DNA of 64,000 bases, taken from contig NC_133401.1 of the NCBI RefSeq assembly GCF_047511655.1, positions 43,295,570-43,359,569 of the forward strand, given 5' to 3'. Source of the DNA: Castor canadensis. Taxonomy: Eukaryota > Chordata > Mammalia > Rodentia > Castoridae. The position numbers and the translations under genes are program-made. Shown in pieces: positions 11,728 to 21,464 of this stretch (position 1 is the first letter of the stretch; each line of letters starts with the position of its first letter). A model generated the notes under the pieces. The model worked only from the letters and a program-made list of their open reading frames with translations, ran no database searches and was not told the origin of the DNA.

Positions 11728-12883
11728 GTCCTCTCAGTTTAACGAAATAGAAAAGAAAAAAGTCAGGAGTCTAGAATTTTGGTACATTTCAAATATATTT
11801 TGTCACTTTTCATTTTCGCCTTAGAAAGAATATGAAACCTGCGTGCAACACTAATGGTTTCTGACATTTATAGCATATAACACAGCAGTGCAATGTGGCC
11901 TCTACTGAAGGACAGCGTGGCGGGGTGCTCTGCAGAGGGTATGTACACAGCATGGTGAGATGCATGGTCACCTCAACTCCCCAAAGAGGACTGCACTTTT
12001 TCCCGATGGATTTCATGGAGAGTCACAAACATTGCTTTAGTACTGCATGTTCCGTTGTAGGGAAGGAAAGAAGCACTCTTGGAAGGTTTTCCCTTGTCAA
12101 TAGAGTGGCTGTGGGTTGTACATGTATCTGTTATTTTTTACGCTTTCTCCTAAGGTTTTTGCTAACTCTTGGAAACTTCACTGTTGAAGTAAAGCATTGC
12201 CTACCAAGGTGGGGAACTTTTCAGAAAGCTTCAGATTGGAGAAAAGACCCAACACCTTCTTTAGTGTCACTTGCCCGGCCATCACAGATCTTGGAAATGT
12301 TTCTTAGAGGAAGGGGAAATGAACCCAGGAAGCATGTTTCTCTGGCAACCTAACTTGAGTTCCTCTAAGCACAGATGCAGAGAGACCCCTGCTCCCACCT
12401 GCATGGCGACAGGGGCCACTGCAGAGTCACACTGAGGCTGTGACTGCGCATAAGCCTGGGAGAGCCCGTGGCAGCTGTGCCGAGGCGCCAGGCCCTCTGA
12501 GCGGAAGCTTCCCAAGCTAGGAAGGGAGCAGCGCTGCAGTGAAATGTCTCCACAACGCTCATTGTTCCTCCCAGGCGCTTATAAAGCTCAAATACAAAAA
12601 AGCATTTCTTTTAAAAAAGGAAAGGCATGAGTTTCCCCCTTTTCGGCAAAAAAAGCAGCCCATGAACAAGTCTGCAGCACAGAAGAGCTGCGCCTCACAT
12701 CTGGAAGCCTTACGCACACAGCTATAAAATGTAAAAACTGACCCTGGGTAAAAAGTGCTTCATAACAATATATAATTTGTATCTTATGCCTGTGAGAAAG
12801 AAGGGGTTTTTATTTTAATTTGCAAAGTCCTTTGCTGAAGTCTCCCAACTGGTCTGGAGTTTTTCTATCAGAGATTTTTCATG
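11705..12883 (-). other. CXCL14: CXCL14 3' untranslated region
   Basis: About 1.18 kb of minus-strand sequence between the stop codon and the paired AATAAA signals near 11.7 kb. The length is close to what is known for mammalian CXCL14 messages. No interspersed repeat is recognised inside it, unlike the flanks, which fits an exon under constraint. The exact 3' end is inferred from the signals only. Confidence 0.7.
12809..12814 (-). terminator. CXCL14: Possible proximal polyadenylation signal of CXCL14
   Basis: AATAAA on the minus strand, 70 bases beyond the stop codon, in an A-rich context. If used it would give an mRNA with a 3' UTR of roughly 90 bases. It could equally be a chance hexamer. 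Confidence 0.3.
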
Positions 12884-12899
12884 CTATTCTTCGTAGACC
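12884..12899 (-). CDS. CXCL14: CXCL14 terminal coding exon (RVYEE, stop)
   Basis: Sixteen coding bases, too short to stand out as an open frame. The acceptor is TCTTCCCAG ending at 12900. G completes Arg94, then GTC TAC GAA GAA TAG gives V-Y-E-E-stop. The tail is the expected C terminus of CXCL14, and joining it to exon 3 gives exactly 99 residues. The exon continues directly into the 3' UTR. Confidence 0.93.
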
Positions 12900-15800
12900 C
12901 TGGGAAGAGAGAACACAGGTGTAAGTGGCTCAGGTTCTGATGTAGGTGGCTCACAGCTGCTGGTGGGGCTGCTCCATTCATCCCCCGATATCCCCAAGAC
13001 TGTGGCTGGGAGTGGGAGGGACACCTCTGAGGACCTGTGTGCTTTTGTGCTACAAAAGCTCACACAAGTCTGGCTTTGTCCTTTTAATCAGCTTCCGCTG
13101 CTGTGGTCTTATTTCATCCCCCAAAGTCCTACAGAGCAAACCCCCTTTTCATGTGGGGAAACTGAGGCCCAAGAGACAGAGATGTGCCTGATGATTTTGA
13201 CTGCTAGTGGGGTAACAGAATCCTCTTCAGCATGGGGGTGGTTCCTGTACCTCCTAGTTCCATTTCTCATTTCGGTCCCTTCTCTTAGAGAAAAGTAGTG
13301 GTGGGGGACTCCTCTCCCTTGACTTAGGTTTGTCTCCCAGAAAAATGCCACTTCTAGAAAACACCGCAGAGGAGTGTTTTCTAGACTGAGGAGGGGGGTT
13401 AGTGGGTCTGGGGCTGTGACAGAAGGTCCCATGCCCTGTGGTCACATCATCTCGACTGCATTGCCTCACTTTTTCCAGTTATGGGGCATTCAGGAGCCAC
13501 CTTGCTCCTCTCCTCCCAAGCTGGCTCTATTTAGCCATTTTAACTCTTTCTAGTTCTGACCCATCGCCGCCTTAGGGCATATTTCACACTCAGATAGCCT
13601 ATTGCTCCCTGTGCCTTGCTCTTGACTTCTGAGTGAGACCACCTAGCTATATATTGAAATAAAATGCTTGAGTTGCTGCTTCTGATGGCTCCCAGAAGCT
13701 CTGGTCTGAGGTGCTCTGAGTTCCCTGTCTAGCGATGCAGGCCTGGCCCTGCTATGTATTCTCCTTCCTCTGCCTTTGGGCTCAGCGTTCTTTTTCCGTC
13801 TCTGTCTGCAAAGAAGACTTTGCACAGCTCCATTATCTCCATTCTACATCCATTGAGACATTTTTAACCCTTCATAGGGAATAGGAGTATGGAAGGCAAG
13901 GGCAAACCCCCTTCTTCTCCCCAGGACACCTCATCATTCCGAGAAAGAGAGATGAACTCTTGATGTAGTGAAGTGACAGAAGGCCTGGTAAACTGAGAGG
14001 CTCTTGCTTTCATCCATGCAATTTATAAAAGTAAAAAAAAAAAAAAATCCGGCTCTTCAAAGCTGCAACCCTGGATGGGGGGTGAAGGGGAGGGACAAGG
14101 TGAACAAAGGGACTATCTCCCACTAGTCTGAACAAGATGCTGTCAACCCCTCCTTGAGATGGCTGTGGGGTTCACCTCTTTTCACTTTTGATGACACAGG
14201 ACCTAGAGGGTGACATAGCGTGGACAGAATAGGGCCTGCTTTTGCCACGTGAGCTGCCTACCCTGACCAGAAAGAGGGCTTCATTCCCATCAGATATATA
14301 AAAGAGTCTCCCACCTCATCACTTTCTATTTCAGGCAACTGCAAACCAGGCAATTTTGAAGGCAGTAAGAAAAGGCTCAGGTGCAGGGGCTGGGCCCAAG
14401 TGTCAGCTGTGGAGAGCTGGTTACAGGGCTGAGCTTGGGGGATTGGCACTAGGGCCAGGTGATAGAACAGGCAGTACAGGTACCCACTGTGGCCACATGT
14501 TACCCACTGGAGGCCTGGCTTTCTGCCCTGGCTTTGCCCTGAGCTCACAAGGCAGTCACACTCCCTCCTCACCCAGCCTTGGTTGAGCTGGCTTGGGCTC
14601 CTGGGGAGGTCATCTGAGTTTGTGTGTGTTTCCCTGGTCATGCCATGCAAGTAAAGGCGTAAGCAGGCTCTGTGTCTGAACAGTGGTGTACTCCAGGACA
14701 GGTTCACCTTCATGAGGGACAGAGGAGCTAAGAAGTGCCTCCCTTTCCATGGCCAGACCTAAGACCCCAGGGATCAGAGTTCAGAAGCCACCTTCTTGAT
14801 TATGGGGAACAGAAGCCTGGGGAACACAGGGGTCTGGTCATCTCATTTCTGCTGCCCCCTTGGATAAGGGTGGCTCTGATTTTAAAGGGTCAAACCCAAG
14901 GTCCTTCTCATACCTGCTGGGGAAGGAATTTGTCAGATGTCTGGACAGTACAGGGCAAGGGCCACCTTGGAGAGGAGAATATGGTGTTGGCAGGGAGTCT
15001 TCCTCCTCATCTTGGGGGTATACTCACACTTCACCCCACAAGAGCCACAGGGGAAATGGCAGGTGCTCTCCTGGCCATTCTATAGCTCATGTAATTTAAA
15101 TAAAAAGAGGAATTAAGACTATAATATGAAAGACTCACACGGACTTTTGGTTCACAAACGAATAAACAGCTGTCCAGAAGAACAACAGCCTACTTTAAGT
15201 GGTGAGTTACTTGTCCTTGAGGCCACATAAGCAACGTCTGGTCATCTGCTTGGTGTGGATATTGTGGTGGGGCTAGATGATCTGGTGTGAGGGGTCCCTT
15301 CCCACCCCAGGAGCTACAGCCAGCTTCAGCAAGAAGGACAAGAAGAGACAGGCTTACCTACGCTTCTCGTTCCAGGCGTTGTACCACTTGATGAAGCGCT
15401 TGGTGCTCTGCAACTTGGGGTGCAGGCAGTGCTCCTGGCCCCGGTACCTAGATACGCTCTTGGTGGTGATGCTGAAACCAAGTGGAGGGGTGCAGGTTGA
15501 GGTGTCTGAGTGCCAGTGCTTTGTCTGGTCTGTTGGGTGGTCCTGGTCTGTCAGAGACATGGCCTCCTTCCTCCCTCAAGGTAGCATACCCAAGTCCTTA
15601 TTCCCTGGCTGGTTCTTTGGAAGGTTCTGTTGTTGCCTTAATGTCTGACTCCAAGTTTTGGTCTAACCTGTATGGAGTGAGTGGTCTCGCTTTTCTCCTT
15701 GGAGCCTTCAGAGTCTGGGATAGTGTCCCCTACCCCCACCACACCCCCAACAGTGTGTTGTCCCTAGGTCTCAAGGTCTCTCTTGCAGGATAATCGTTAG

Positions 15801-18800
15801 GGTGCTCTTTCAGAGATGGAGAGGACCAATGCCAGCAATGTGCACCAGTCTGCCATTGGATTTGAGGAGCACCATGGTGGGGTTAACATATGCCCTGCAG
15901 ATGCTGGTACTCTGACCCTCAAAATCCAGCTAACCTGACCCACTGCAGATTGTCTCAGGGATGGGGTTTGCTGACCCTCAAGCAAAATCTTGTCGGTCTT
16001 GAAGACCATGTTGATGCTTGGGTTGATGTTCCAGTTATTTCACCTTTGGGCAGAAGAACAAGACCTCCCTTTTCCACAGCCCGAATATCTCAGGTTCTCT
16101 CAGGCAATACTCCAGCGCACCATGGAGGCCCAGCTATGCTAGAGAAGCAGGGTGGCCTTGTAGAGAGAGTGCAGAGCCCCGGGTTTAAATTCTCCCTATT
16201 GCTCTGAATCTGTTTGCCCATCTGTAAAATGGGGACAGTAATAGGACCTACTTTTTAAGGTTATTGGGATGATTAAAGGAGACAGCACCTGATAGATGCC
16301 CAGTGAATACTGTTGTTAGTAATTAGTCATGGAAGATGAGACGGCCAAGGAGAAAAGCAAGGCTTAGTGTGTGAGCCTGGAGGGAGAGATCAGGCTGCTG
16401 ACTATCTAGCACTGCTGTGTTCCCTCAGTCAGAGGATGGCCAGAGTTAGGCGGAAGTTTCTGGGTGGGGGAGGAAGGATGGGGTTCAAGAATAAGGGGGT
16501 GCTTAGGATACTGGACAAGTACAAGGAAAGGGGCTGGCATACTACTTCATGAAGAGTCACAGGAGGTCGGTTGGAGGTGAGAGTGAAAAGAGCAGGAAGC
16601 AGGGAGAGAAACTACCAAAGGTAAACCCACAGGCAACCAAAGGTAAAGCATCAGGGCTCATGGGCCAAGTTTGAGAAGCAGGCAGTGTTGCCACAAAGAG
16701 TTCCCTAATCCTTAGGGAGAGGAAAATGGGAACTTGTCAGCAGAATGGAAGCAGAATGTTTCTGGGCAACCTGTTCTCTTCCCTGCTCTGTGCTTAGAGT
16801 TTTTGGGGGTTCCCCATACAATGGGCCTTCTGATAATGCAGGTGGTTGGCCCTGCCTCCATTGGAGTCCTCTATGAGGCTTGTAACTCCTCCCAGGCCTT
16901 GAGCATGAGGCCAGGCTAGAGTGAAATCCAGCTGTTCCTCCCCTGCCCCAGTATCTAGTCACCCTGTAGGAATTTAGCAACCCCCCCATGCCTATAATGC
17001 TGCTTTTGCACTCTGAGTGAGTGTCAGCGTGCAAGCTAAGCATCACAACTTCTGTAGGGCAGGGAGAACAGGAAAGGACCCATCAGTTTTCCCACCAAAG
17101 TGTTCAAATGCTGCATCAGAATTCTGAGATTATATAAATTAGGAGTGGAGGGCAGACTGGAGGATTCCTGACTCCAGCAACTATCAGAAATTCTGGATCC
17201 CATAGCCCTCTCCTCAGCAGTTGTGAGGTGCTGAAGGTATCTGGTGAGAGCTCAGTGGACACAGACACAAATTGCCTTTCAAGAACCCTTCTGGTTGCAA
17301 GAACTTGAACTTACAAAGCAGACTGCTCTGCTACCCTCACCCCCCAGCCAAGATTTCTGGGTAACTCAGGGTGAGCTGGAAAACTTCCTCTTGTTCAGCC
17401 TCTGTGGCTGCAAACCTGCTTTGGCAAAAAAGTGCTGGCCCCTTGTCTGATGTAGAAAGTCTTAGGATCTTGGGAGTGGAGAGGAGCCCTTCCAGGGGGA
17501 CTTTGGCAATGGGGAGAGGTTTAGGAGAGAGTGACTAGGTGCTGATCTTTTGAGGTCTCTATATATTTTCACAAGGTTACATAAAGCTTTTTCACTCACT
17601 TGCTTGGTTGTGGTTTCTCTTTATAACCAGAGAAGTTTAGCCAAGAGCAGGGCAAGCCTGATGGTGAGAATTCTTTTTCAGAGGCCACTATACCCCATAC
17701 CATTTTTTCCCCCTGCAAGATCTCAGACACAGTTTGCAACATTCCCTGAAATTTTGAACCCCCAAGTTGGAAGTGCTGCGGGGGACTTGTGGCTCTTCTC
17801 CCAGCTTTTTTGACCCCTGGCCCACACGCAGAGGATTTGGGGCCACTTTATTTCTATACTGCAAGGCAAGAGACAGGGATGAGGAAGTTAATTTAGATGT
17901 CCATGAAGGAAGGCATTGGGGTCGGCTCAGGCCAGGTAGCTTTTCAATCCCCCTAACTTCAGCCTGGCTGTGCAGCCCCAGGAGGTGTGGGGTGTGGGGG
18001 GTCAGGGTGGGGGTGTGCCCTGCCCTCTGTAGACTCTGCATGAAGATCTTGGGCCCGGCAGGGCCACTCATTGGAAGGAACTTGCCCAGACTGAGAATAA
18101 AGTGTGTCCTCTTTCTGGGGGAGGGGAAGAGGGGCCAATGGCCCATGGCAAATATTTGGGAGCTGCTTTGCCAAGGGCTCTCTTCCTGGCCAAGAGTGTA
18201 TTGATGGGAAAACCACGGCGCTGGACTCAAGTGGTTAATTGGGAAGGCAGAGGAGCAAGGAAACTCAGTGTTCTCTTGCTCTGCCCCAGTTTTGAAGACA
18301 TTGCCGGCATCCCCACCAAGCAGGGCTCGTGGTGGCGGTGTCATGGCACATTAACTCCAGCAGAGCACTTTCCACTGGGCCTCTCAGGTTCTCCCGCACC
18401 CATGAGTCCAGCTGCTGGGGGAAGAGCCAGCAACACTCCCACAATGAAATTCCTAGAAGCCCCTGGTTGAAAACATAAAAAAAGACTCTAAAGGGAAAAG
18501 GGGGACTAAAGATAAATGTCATTACATCTCTCTCCAGTGACAGGAAGGTACATTCAGACCCCTCAGGGTCGGAGGATGTCTAGTAGTTGATGTCTGGGTT
18601 CCCCAGGACCACGGGAACAGTTTGGGTGTGAGTTCTGTGGGATTTCAGCCTCGGTGTTCTAAATTGGCACACCCAGCATCATTTAACCCTGGATTGCTCT
18701 AGCACCCTGGGCAGTCCACAGTGCAAGGCCACATATTTGAATCCTAGCAAGTGCGCACTCCTAACGCTGTTTGCCGAGCGCGGGGCAGAGACCCCTCCAC

Positions 18801-19315
18801 CCTCAGCCCTCCTCACAGACTGATGAGGCCAGCCTTCTAAAGGACGTGCTGGGCAAATTACAAAAGCTTCACCAAGGCCTTGGCAAAGGCGGAGGGAAAG
18901 GTTTGTTAATCCGATTCAGCCCCAGGCTGTGCCCCAGCACTGCACACGTCACGGTGGGGAGCAAAACTCACATAACCATCTTCTCCTCGCAGTGCGGGTA
19001 CTTTGGCTTCATTTCCAGCTTCTTCACGTCGCTGTAGCGGATTTTGGGCCCCTTCCGGGAGCACTTGCATTTGGATCCTGCGGGAGAGAGCGCGGGTGCT
19101 GCTCAATTGCGCAAGGGGTCTCTTGCTCCACAATCGTCCTAGGTGTCCACCCAGACCATCCCCACCCCGGGATCCCAGGATACCTAGTAGTTGATGTCTG
19201 GGTTCCCTGGGACTGACCCGGACGGCGATAAGGGGACCTCTCGGCACTCACCGTCCACGCGCCCGGCGCATAGCGCCAGGAGCAGCAGGAGCAGCGCAGC
19301 CGCCAGGAGCCTCAT
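12884..19315 (-). CDS. CXCL14: CXC chemokine CXCL14 (BRAK), four coding exons
   Basis: Join on the minus strand: 19315-19252, 19077-18972, 15471-15358, 12899-12884 (300 nt, 99 codons plus TAG). The product is a secreted chemokine. Residues 1-22 form a leucine-rich signal peptide ([20 protein letters not shown], then DG), with the mature protein starting at SKCKC. The CXC motif is mature C3-K4-C5, with partner cysteines C29 (PHCEE) and C50 (EHCLH). There is no ELR motif before the CXC, as expected for this member. The insert VSRYR (mature 41-45), known as the segment required for proteasomal turnover of CXCL14, is intact. The C-terminal helix [13 protein letters not shown] ends in VYEE. Introns are 174, 3500 and 2458 bp with GT-AG ends, and the four-exon structure is that of mammalian CXCL14. 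Family knowledge: it attracts monocytes, dendritic and NK-lineage cells, is epithelial and often silenced in tumours, and its receptor is disputed. The start at 19315 is chosen because no in-frame ATG precedes it; mouse also uses this Met. The locus appears intact and functional. Confidence 0.97.
12900..15357 (-). other. CXCL14: CXCL14 intron 3 (2458 bp)
   Basis: GTAAGC to CCCAG, in phase 2. It is free of repeats I can recognise apart from a 15-base A run at 14033-14047. No second gene is seen in it. Confidence 0.92.
15358..15471 (-). CDS. CXCL14: CXCL14 coding exon 3 (VSRYR insert, fourth cysteine, C-terminal helix)
   Basis: 114 nt. The acceptor TTTCAG ends at 15472. The exon completes the split Ile codon, then reads [15 protein letters not shown] and on to the helix [14 protein letters not shown]. 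It ends AG|GTAAG, with donor at 15357-15356. It carries Ile and Val where I remember the mouse protein having Val and Met (I-I-T-T-K-S-V), so it resembles human more than mouse at these two sites. Confidence 0.97.
16180..16325 (-). repeat. MIR SINE fragment in CXCL14 intron 2, sense on the plus strand
   Basis: Plus-strand 'gggtttaaattctcccta', 'tgcccatctgtaaaatgggg', 'ttattgggatgattaaagg', 'gatagatgcccagtgaatac' follow the MIR consensus. The strand is given as the gene strand it lies in; the MIR itself reads on the plus strand. Confidence 0.75.
18573..18610. repeat. Direct repeat copy A, in CXCL14 intron 2
   Basis: Bases 18580-18603 begin ctagtagttgatgtctgg and are identical over 24 bases to 19184-19207. 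Flanking bases also match (aggat before, ggac after), giving about 33 of 38 identical. The spacing is 604 bp. It does not match any repeat family I recognise. Confidence 0.8.
18972..19077 (-). CDS. CXCL14: CXCL14 coding exon 2 (CXC motif and first beta strands)
   Basis: 106 nt. The acceptor CAG at 19080-19078 follows a short pyrimidine-rich run (ctctcccg). The exon opens by completing Gly22, then [11 protein letters not shown]. It contains the CXC pair and the third cysteine (Y-P-H-C-E-E), and ends within an Ile codon as AT|GTGAGT, with donor at 18971-18970. The reading frame is unbroken, and the basic stretch typical of glycosaminoglycan-binding chemokines is intact. Confidence 0.96.
19078..19251 (-). 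other. CXCL14: CXCL14 intron 1 (174 bp)
   Basis: Short GC-rich intron, GTGAGT to CAG, in phase 1. It contains at 19184-19207 one copy of a 24-base sequence repeated exactly in intron 2. Confidence 0.93.
19177..19214. repeat. Direct repeat copy B, in CXCL14 intron 1
   Basis: Partner of the copy at 18573-18610, in the same orientation. It sits between exon 1 and exon 2, starting about 37 bases inside the intron from the exon 1 donor. Confidence 0.8.
19252..19315 (-). CDS. CXCL14: CXCL14 coding exon 1 (signal peptide)
   Basis: Encodes residues 1-21 and the first base of Gly22. It begins with ATG at 19315-19313 and ends G|GTGAGT, with donor GT at 19251-19250. The six-leucine core L8-L13 followed by A-L-C-A-G is a typical signal-peptide hydrophobic core, with cleavage expected before Ser23. 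Cys16 and Gly18 differ from the human Tyr and Ala at the aligned positions as I remember them; the rodent protein also has Cys there. Confidence 0.95.
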
Positions 19316-19520
19316 GCTGGCCGGAGGGGCGCAGCGCGGAGCAGGGACGCTAGGAGGGCGCCGGCGGGTGCGTGGAGCGGCCCGGAGACGCCGCCGGGCT
19401 CGGCTGTCTCGGCTCAGAGCACGCCTCTGGGCTGGGCTCTTTCCAGCTGCGCCCGTCGGTGGGTATCCCGAGCTGTCTGTCGCTGCACGCTGCGCTTTGC
19501 GCTCAACGATCTCTCCTCAG
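19316..19520 (-). other. CXCL14: CXCL14 5' untranslated region (inferred)
   Basis: GC-rich leader between the start codon and the position expected for initiation about 25-30 bases beyond the TATA-like element. The 35 bases just before the ATG align with the region that encodes the extra N-terminal residues in the long human annotation. Here the aligned start codon is GCG and one base is missing, so the segment is non-coding. The transcription start is inferred, not observed. Confidence 0.5.
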
Positions 19521-19615
19521 CCTCCCTCCGCCCGCCCTGGCCTCTTTTAAATTCGCTCCTGCCCTCGCAGCGAGCGAGCTCATTAATATGCAGAACCACT
19601 CGGTGACTCACTGAG
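19521..19615 (-). promoter_or_regulatory. CXCL14: CXCL14 core promoter: TATA-like, GC box, POU-like site, AP-1
   Basis: Reading upstream on the minus strand: GC-rich GGCGGGCGGAG (19535-19525), TATA-like TTTAAAAG (19551-19544), a GCATATTAATGAG element (19591-19579) resembling class IV POU/homeodomain sites but one base shorter than the usual GCATAATTAATGAG, and a perfect AP-1 site TGAGTCA (19610-19604). Their order and distances suit a TATA-type chemokine promoter inside a CpG island. Factor occupancy is inference. Confidence 0.6.
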
Positions 19616-19760
19616 ATTTCTCAATGTGGTGGGGGGAGGAGACCTTCCCAGCCCGCCCCAGGACCCGGTCGCGATCGCAGCAGCGCACACTTGGAGCCAC
19701 GCGCACACACGCACACTCACATCCGCTATCCTCTTGCTAACTCGCTCGCACAAGCTCTCC

Positions 19761-20454
19761 TTCGCACACTTTGCACACCCAGACCACAGCTTGCACACAT
19801 CCAGTGCAGCTGCTCTGTCTGGGAAGGCCGGACCGTGAAGAGGCTGCTGAAGGGCACTGTTTTTTTGATTCACGTGGATCCCTCTCTAGCCATACAGGCC
19901 TATTGTTTCCAGCTGATGGGAGACCCAGGCCTGGGCCCAGATGCTTGGGGGAAGACCTAGAGGGTTTTCCAGGCAGTTGCTAAGTGTGAGTGTCAGCAGG
20001 CCTTACCCCTAGGGTGAGGGCAGTCCCTGTTGGGCCAGCAGCTCTGGTGTCCAGAACACAAAGCCAGGTCTTTATAGGGACTTGTCATAGATTGTACAGG
20101 AGCAAAGCCAATGGCTGCTGTCCCTGAACTGACTCAAAGAGAGTATGGGGGTGGTTTTGGGCAGTCCCAGAGGAAGGCTTCCTAAAGTAGGGTCTGTAGC
20201 CTAGTGGCCCTGTGGCTGGGGGCTGAGGGAACCAGGAGGACTCCCTGCTGTCACATTCTTCTTCAAAGCCAGGCAGAGGCCAAGTAGGAGCCATGACAGT
20301 GGTAAATACTTGGATGAGGGCCCTCCCATGTTCCAGACATTGCATCAAGCTTTGGGGTTAGTGGTATGGGACCAGCCACGGTGGCAAAAATTCCGACCAC
20401 ACTACTTACCCACACAGTGACTTCAACACTCAAAGGCCTCTTTTCATGTGTAGG
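19761..20454. other. Upstream flank of CXCL14
   Basis: The stretch leaves the CpG island into ordinary single-copy sequence. A divergent transcript from the island is possible on general grounds, but no exon structure is visible. Confidence 0.4.
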
Positions 20455-20545
20455 TCATCACAGAGAGGCTGTGAAAAGTACATAAGGTCATAAAGTACTT
20501 AGCAGGATGCCTGACACACAGTGCCAGGAAATGGTACTTTTTGCC
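20455..20545 (+). repeat. MIR SINE 3' fragment
   Basis: Contains 'ataaagtacttagcaggatg' followed by 'cctgacacacagtgcc', the 3' part of MIR. Confidence 0.5.
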
Positions 20546-20558
20546 ATCATTAGTATAC

Positions 20559-20593
<35 letters not shown>
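20559..20593. repeat. (CA)n microsatellite
   Basis: About 17 uninterrupted CA units. Confidence 0.97.
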
Positions 20594-20596
<3 letters not shown>

Positions 20597-20624
20597 AATT
20601 TTGAGTCAGCCAACTCCCCTCCAA

Positions 20625-20720
20625 GTTGGTACTTTTAATTTATTTGACAGGTGCAGAAACAGGAGAAGTTCAGAGAGAAGAACCAGCTTGCTCAAGGTCA
20701 TATAGCCAGGAAACGGGTCT
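20625..20720 (-). repeat. MIR SINE fragment, antisense
   Basis: 'gacaggtgcagaaacagg', 'ttgctcaaggtcatatagcc' is the reverse complement of the MIR core. Confidence 0.65.
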
Positions 20721-21464
20721 AAGTTAGGAGATGCCCCTGGGTACGTGGCTGCAGAACTGGGCCTCATGTTCCCGGGCCACTCTGCTGCCTTTGGGCCTAT
20801 CGCCCTGCAGGTCTGTTGATGAGCTCTGGGACAGAGCATCTCAGGTTCTGGAGGGAAGGGGGAGGACTTGTCTCCCAGGCCAGAGCCCCAATGCTGTGCT
20901 GTCAGCCTGACAGCTCTCCGGGGGTCTAAGTGCCCAGAGGGGCTTCTGGATGGGAGGGGACAATTTGCAGGGGCAGAGTAGGAAGAATCTATGCTCTCTG
21001 TTCCCAGCTGGATGGTGTTTGCTGCCTCTAGAGGAATTTGAGCCCTGAAGAACAAGCAGAGTCCATGTCCACAGTTGCATCTGTCCTTAAAGCAGGCTGG
21101 ACATTTCATTCAGCAGAAGATGAGTACACGGGAATGATTTTTTGGAGTGATTTATGTTGACTTTTTTAAAACATAGAATTAGCTTTTCTTAATATGAAAC
21201 AGTGCAGTGTTGTTAAAGAACAGCAACAAAAACCCATAAAAACCAAGCAGTTCCAACTACACTGAGGTCTGTACGAAGACGCTAGTGGTGGTGTCGTTCC
21301 AAACCCTTGTCTCTTGGCTTTGCCTACATGTGAACAAGTAAGAGCCAGTTGTATATTCTGTTCCACAATCTGCTTGTTGTTCCTACCAATATAGCATGGT
21401 TATCAGTCCACCTGGCTAGTCATGCTTCAACCATATCTCTTTTATGGCATCATTTGGAGCCGTG

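Larger units (their letters stand above)
15472..18971 (-). other. CXCL14: CXCL14 intron 2 (3500 bp)
   Basis: GTGAGT to TTTCAG, in phase 2. It contains a MIR fragment (about 16180-16320) and the second copy of the 24-base direct repeat (18580-18603). No SINE of the castorimorph type is seen. A 218-codon minus-strand open frame at 18344-17688 has no recognisable domain and lies inside this intron; I treat it as chance. Confidence 0.93.
19211..19760. promoter_or_regulatory. CpG island over CXCL14 promoter and exon 1
   Basis: CpG dinucleotides are frequent here and scarce elsewhere in the window. A hand count gives about 40 between 19211 and 19560, with further CpGs to about 19760. The island covers exon 1, the leader and the proximal promoter. 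CXCL14 is known to be silenced by promoter methylation in tumours, which fits an island promoter. Confidence 0.8.

Noticed and set aside
1-12800. Search for NEUROG1 downstream of CXCL14
   Set aside because: No basic helix-loop-helix coding exon is seen. In human it lies farther from CXCL14 than this window reaches.
15354-15560. 68-codon minus-strand frame with chemokine residues and an apparent start
   Set aside because: Only 15471-15358 is exon 3. The upstream part and its Met are intron 2 sequence before the TTTCAG acceptor, so it is not a separate small protein.
17688-18344. 218-codon minus-strand open frame, the longest in the window
   Set aside because: It lies wholly inside CXCL14 intron 2, has low-complexity Pro/Ser-rich composition, no recognisable domain or signal, and is overlapped by a long frame on the other strand, as expected in GC-rich non-coding DNA.
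18573-18610. Idea that the repeated 24-mer encodes a shared peptide ending NPDINY-stop
   Set aside because: Only the intron 2 copy reads this way in an open frame. The flanks show no splice-joined exon, and the peptide matches nothing I know.
19191-19550. 119-codon Arg/Ala-rich plus-strand frame over the CXCL14 promoter
   Set aside because: It runs antisense through exon 1 and the CpG island. The open frame reflects high GC content.
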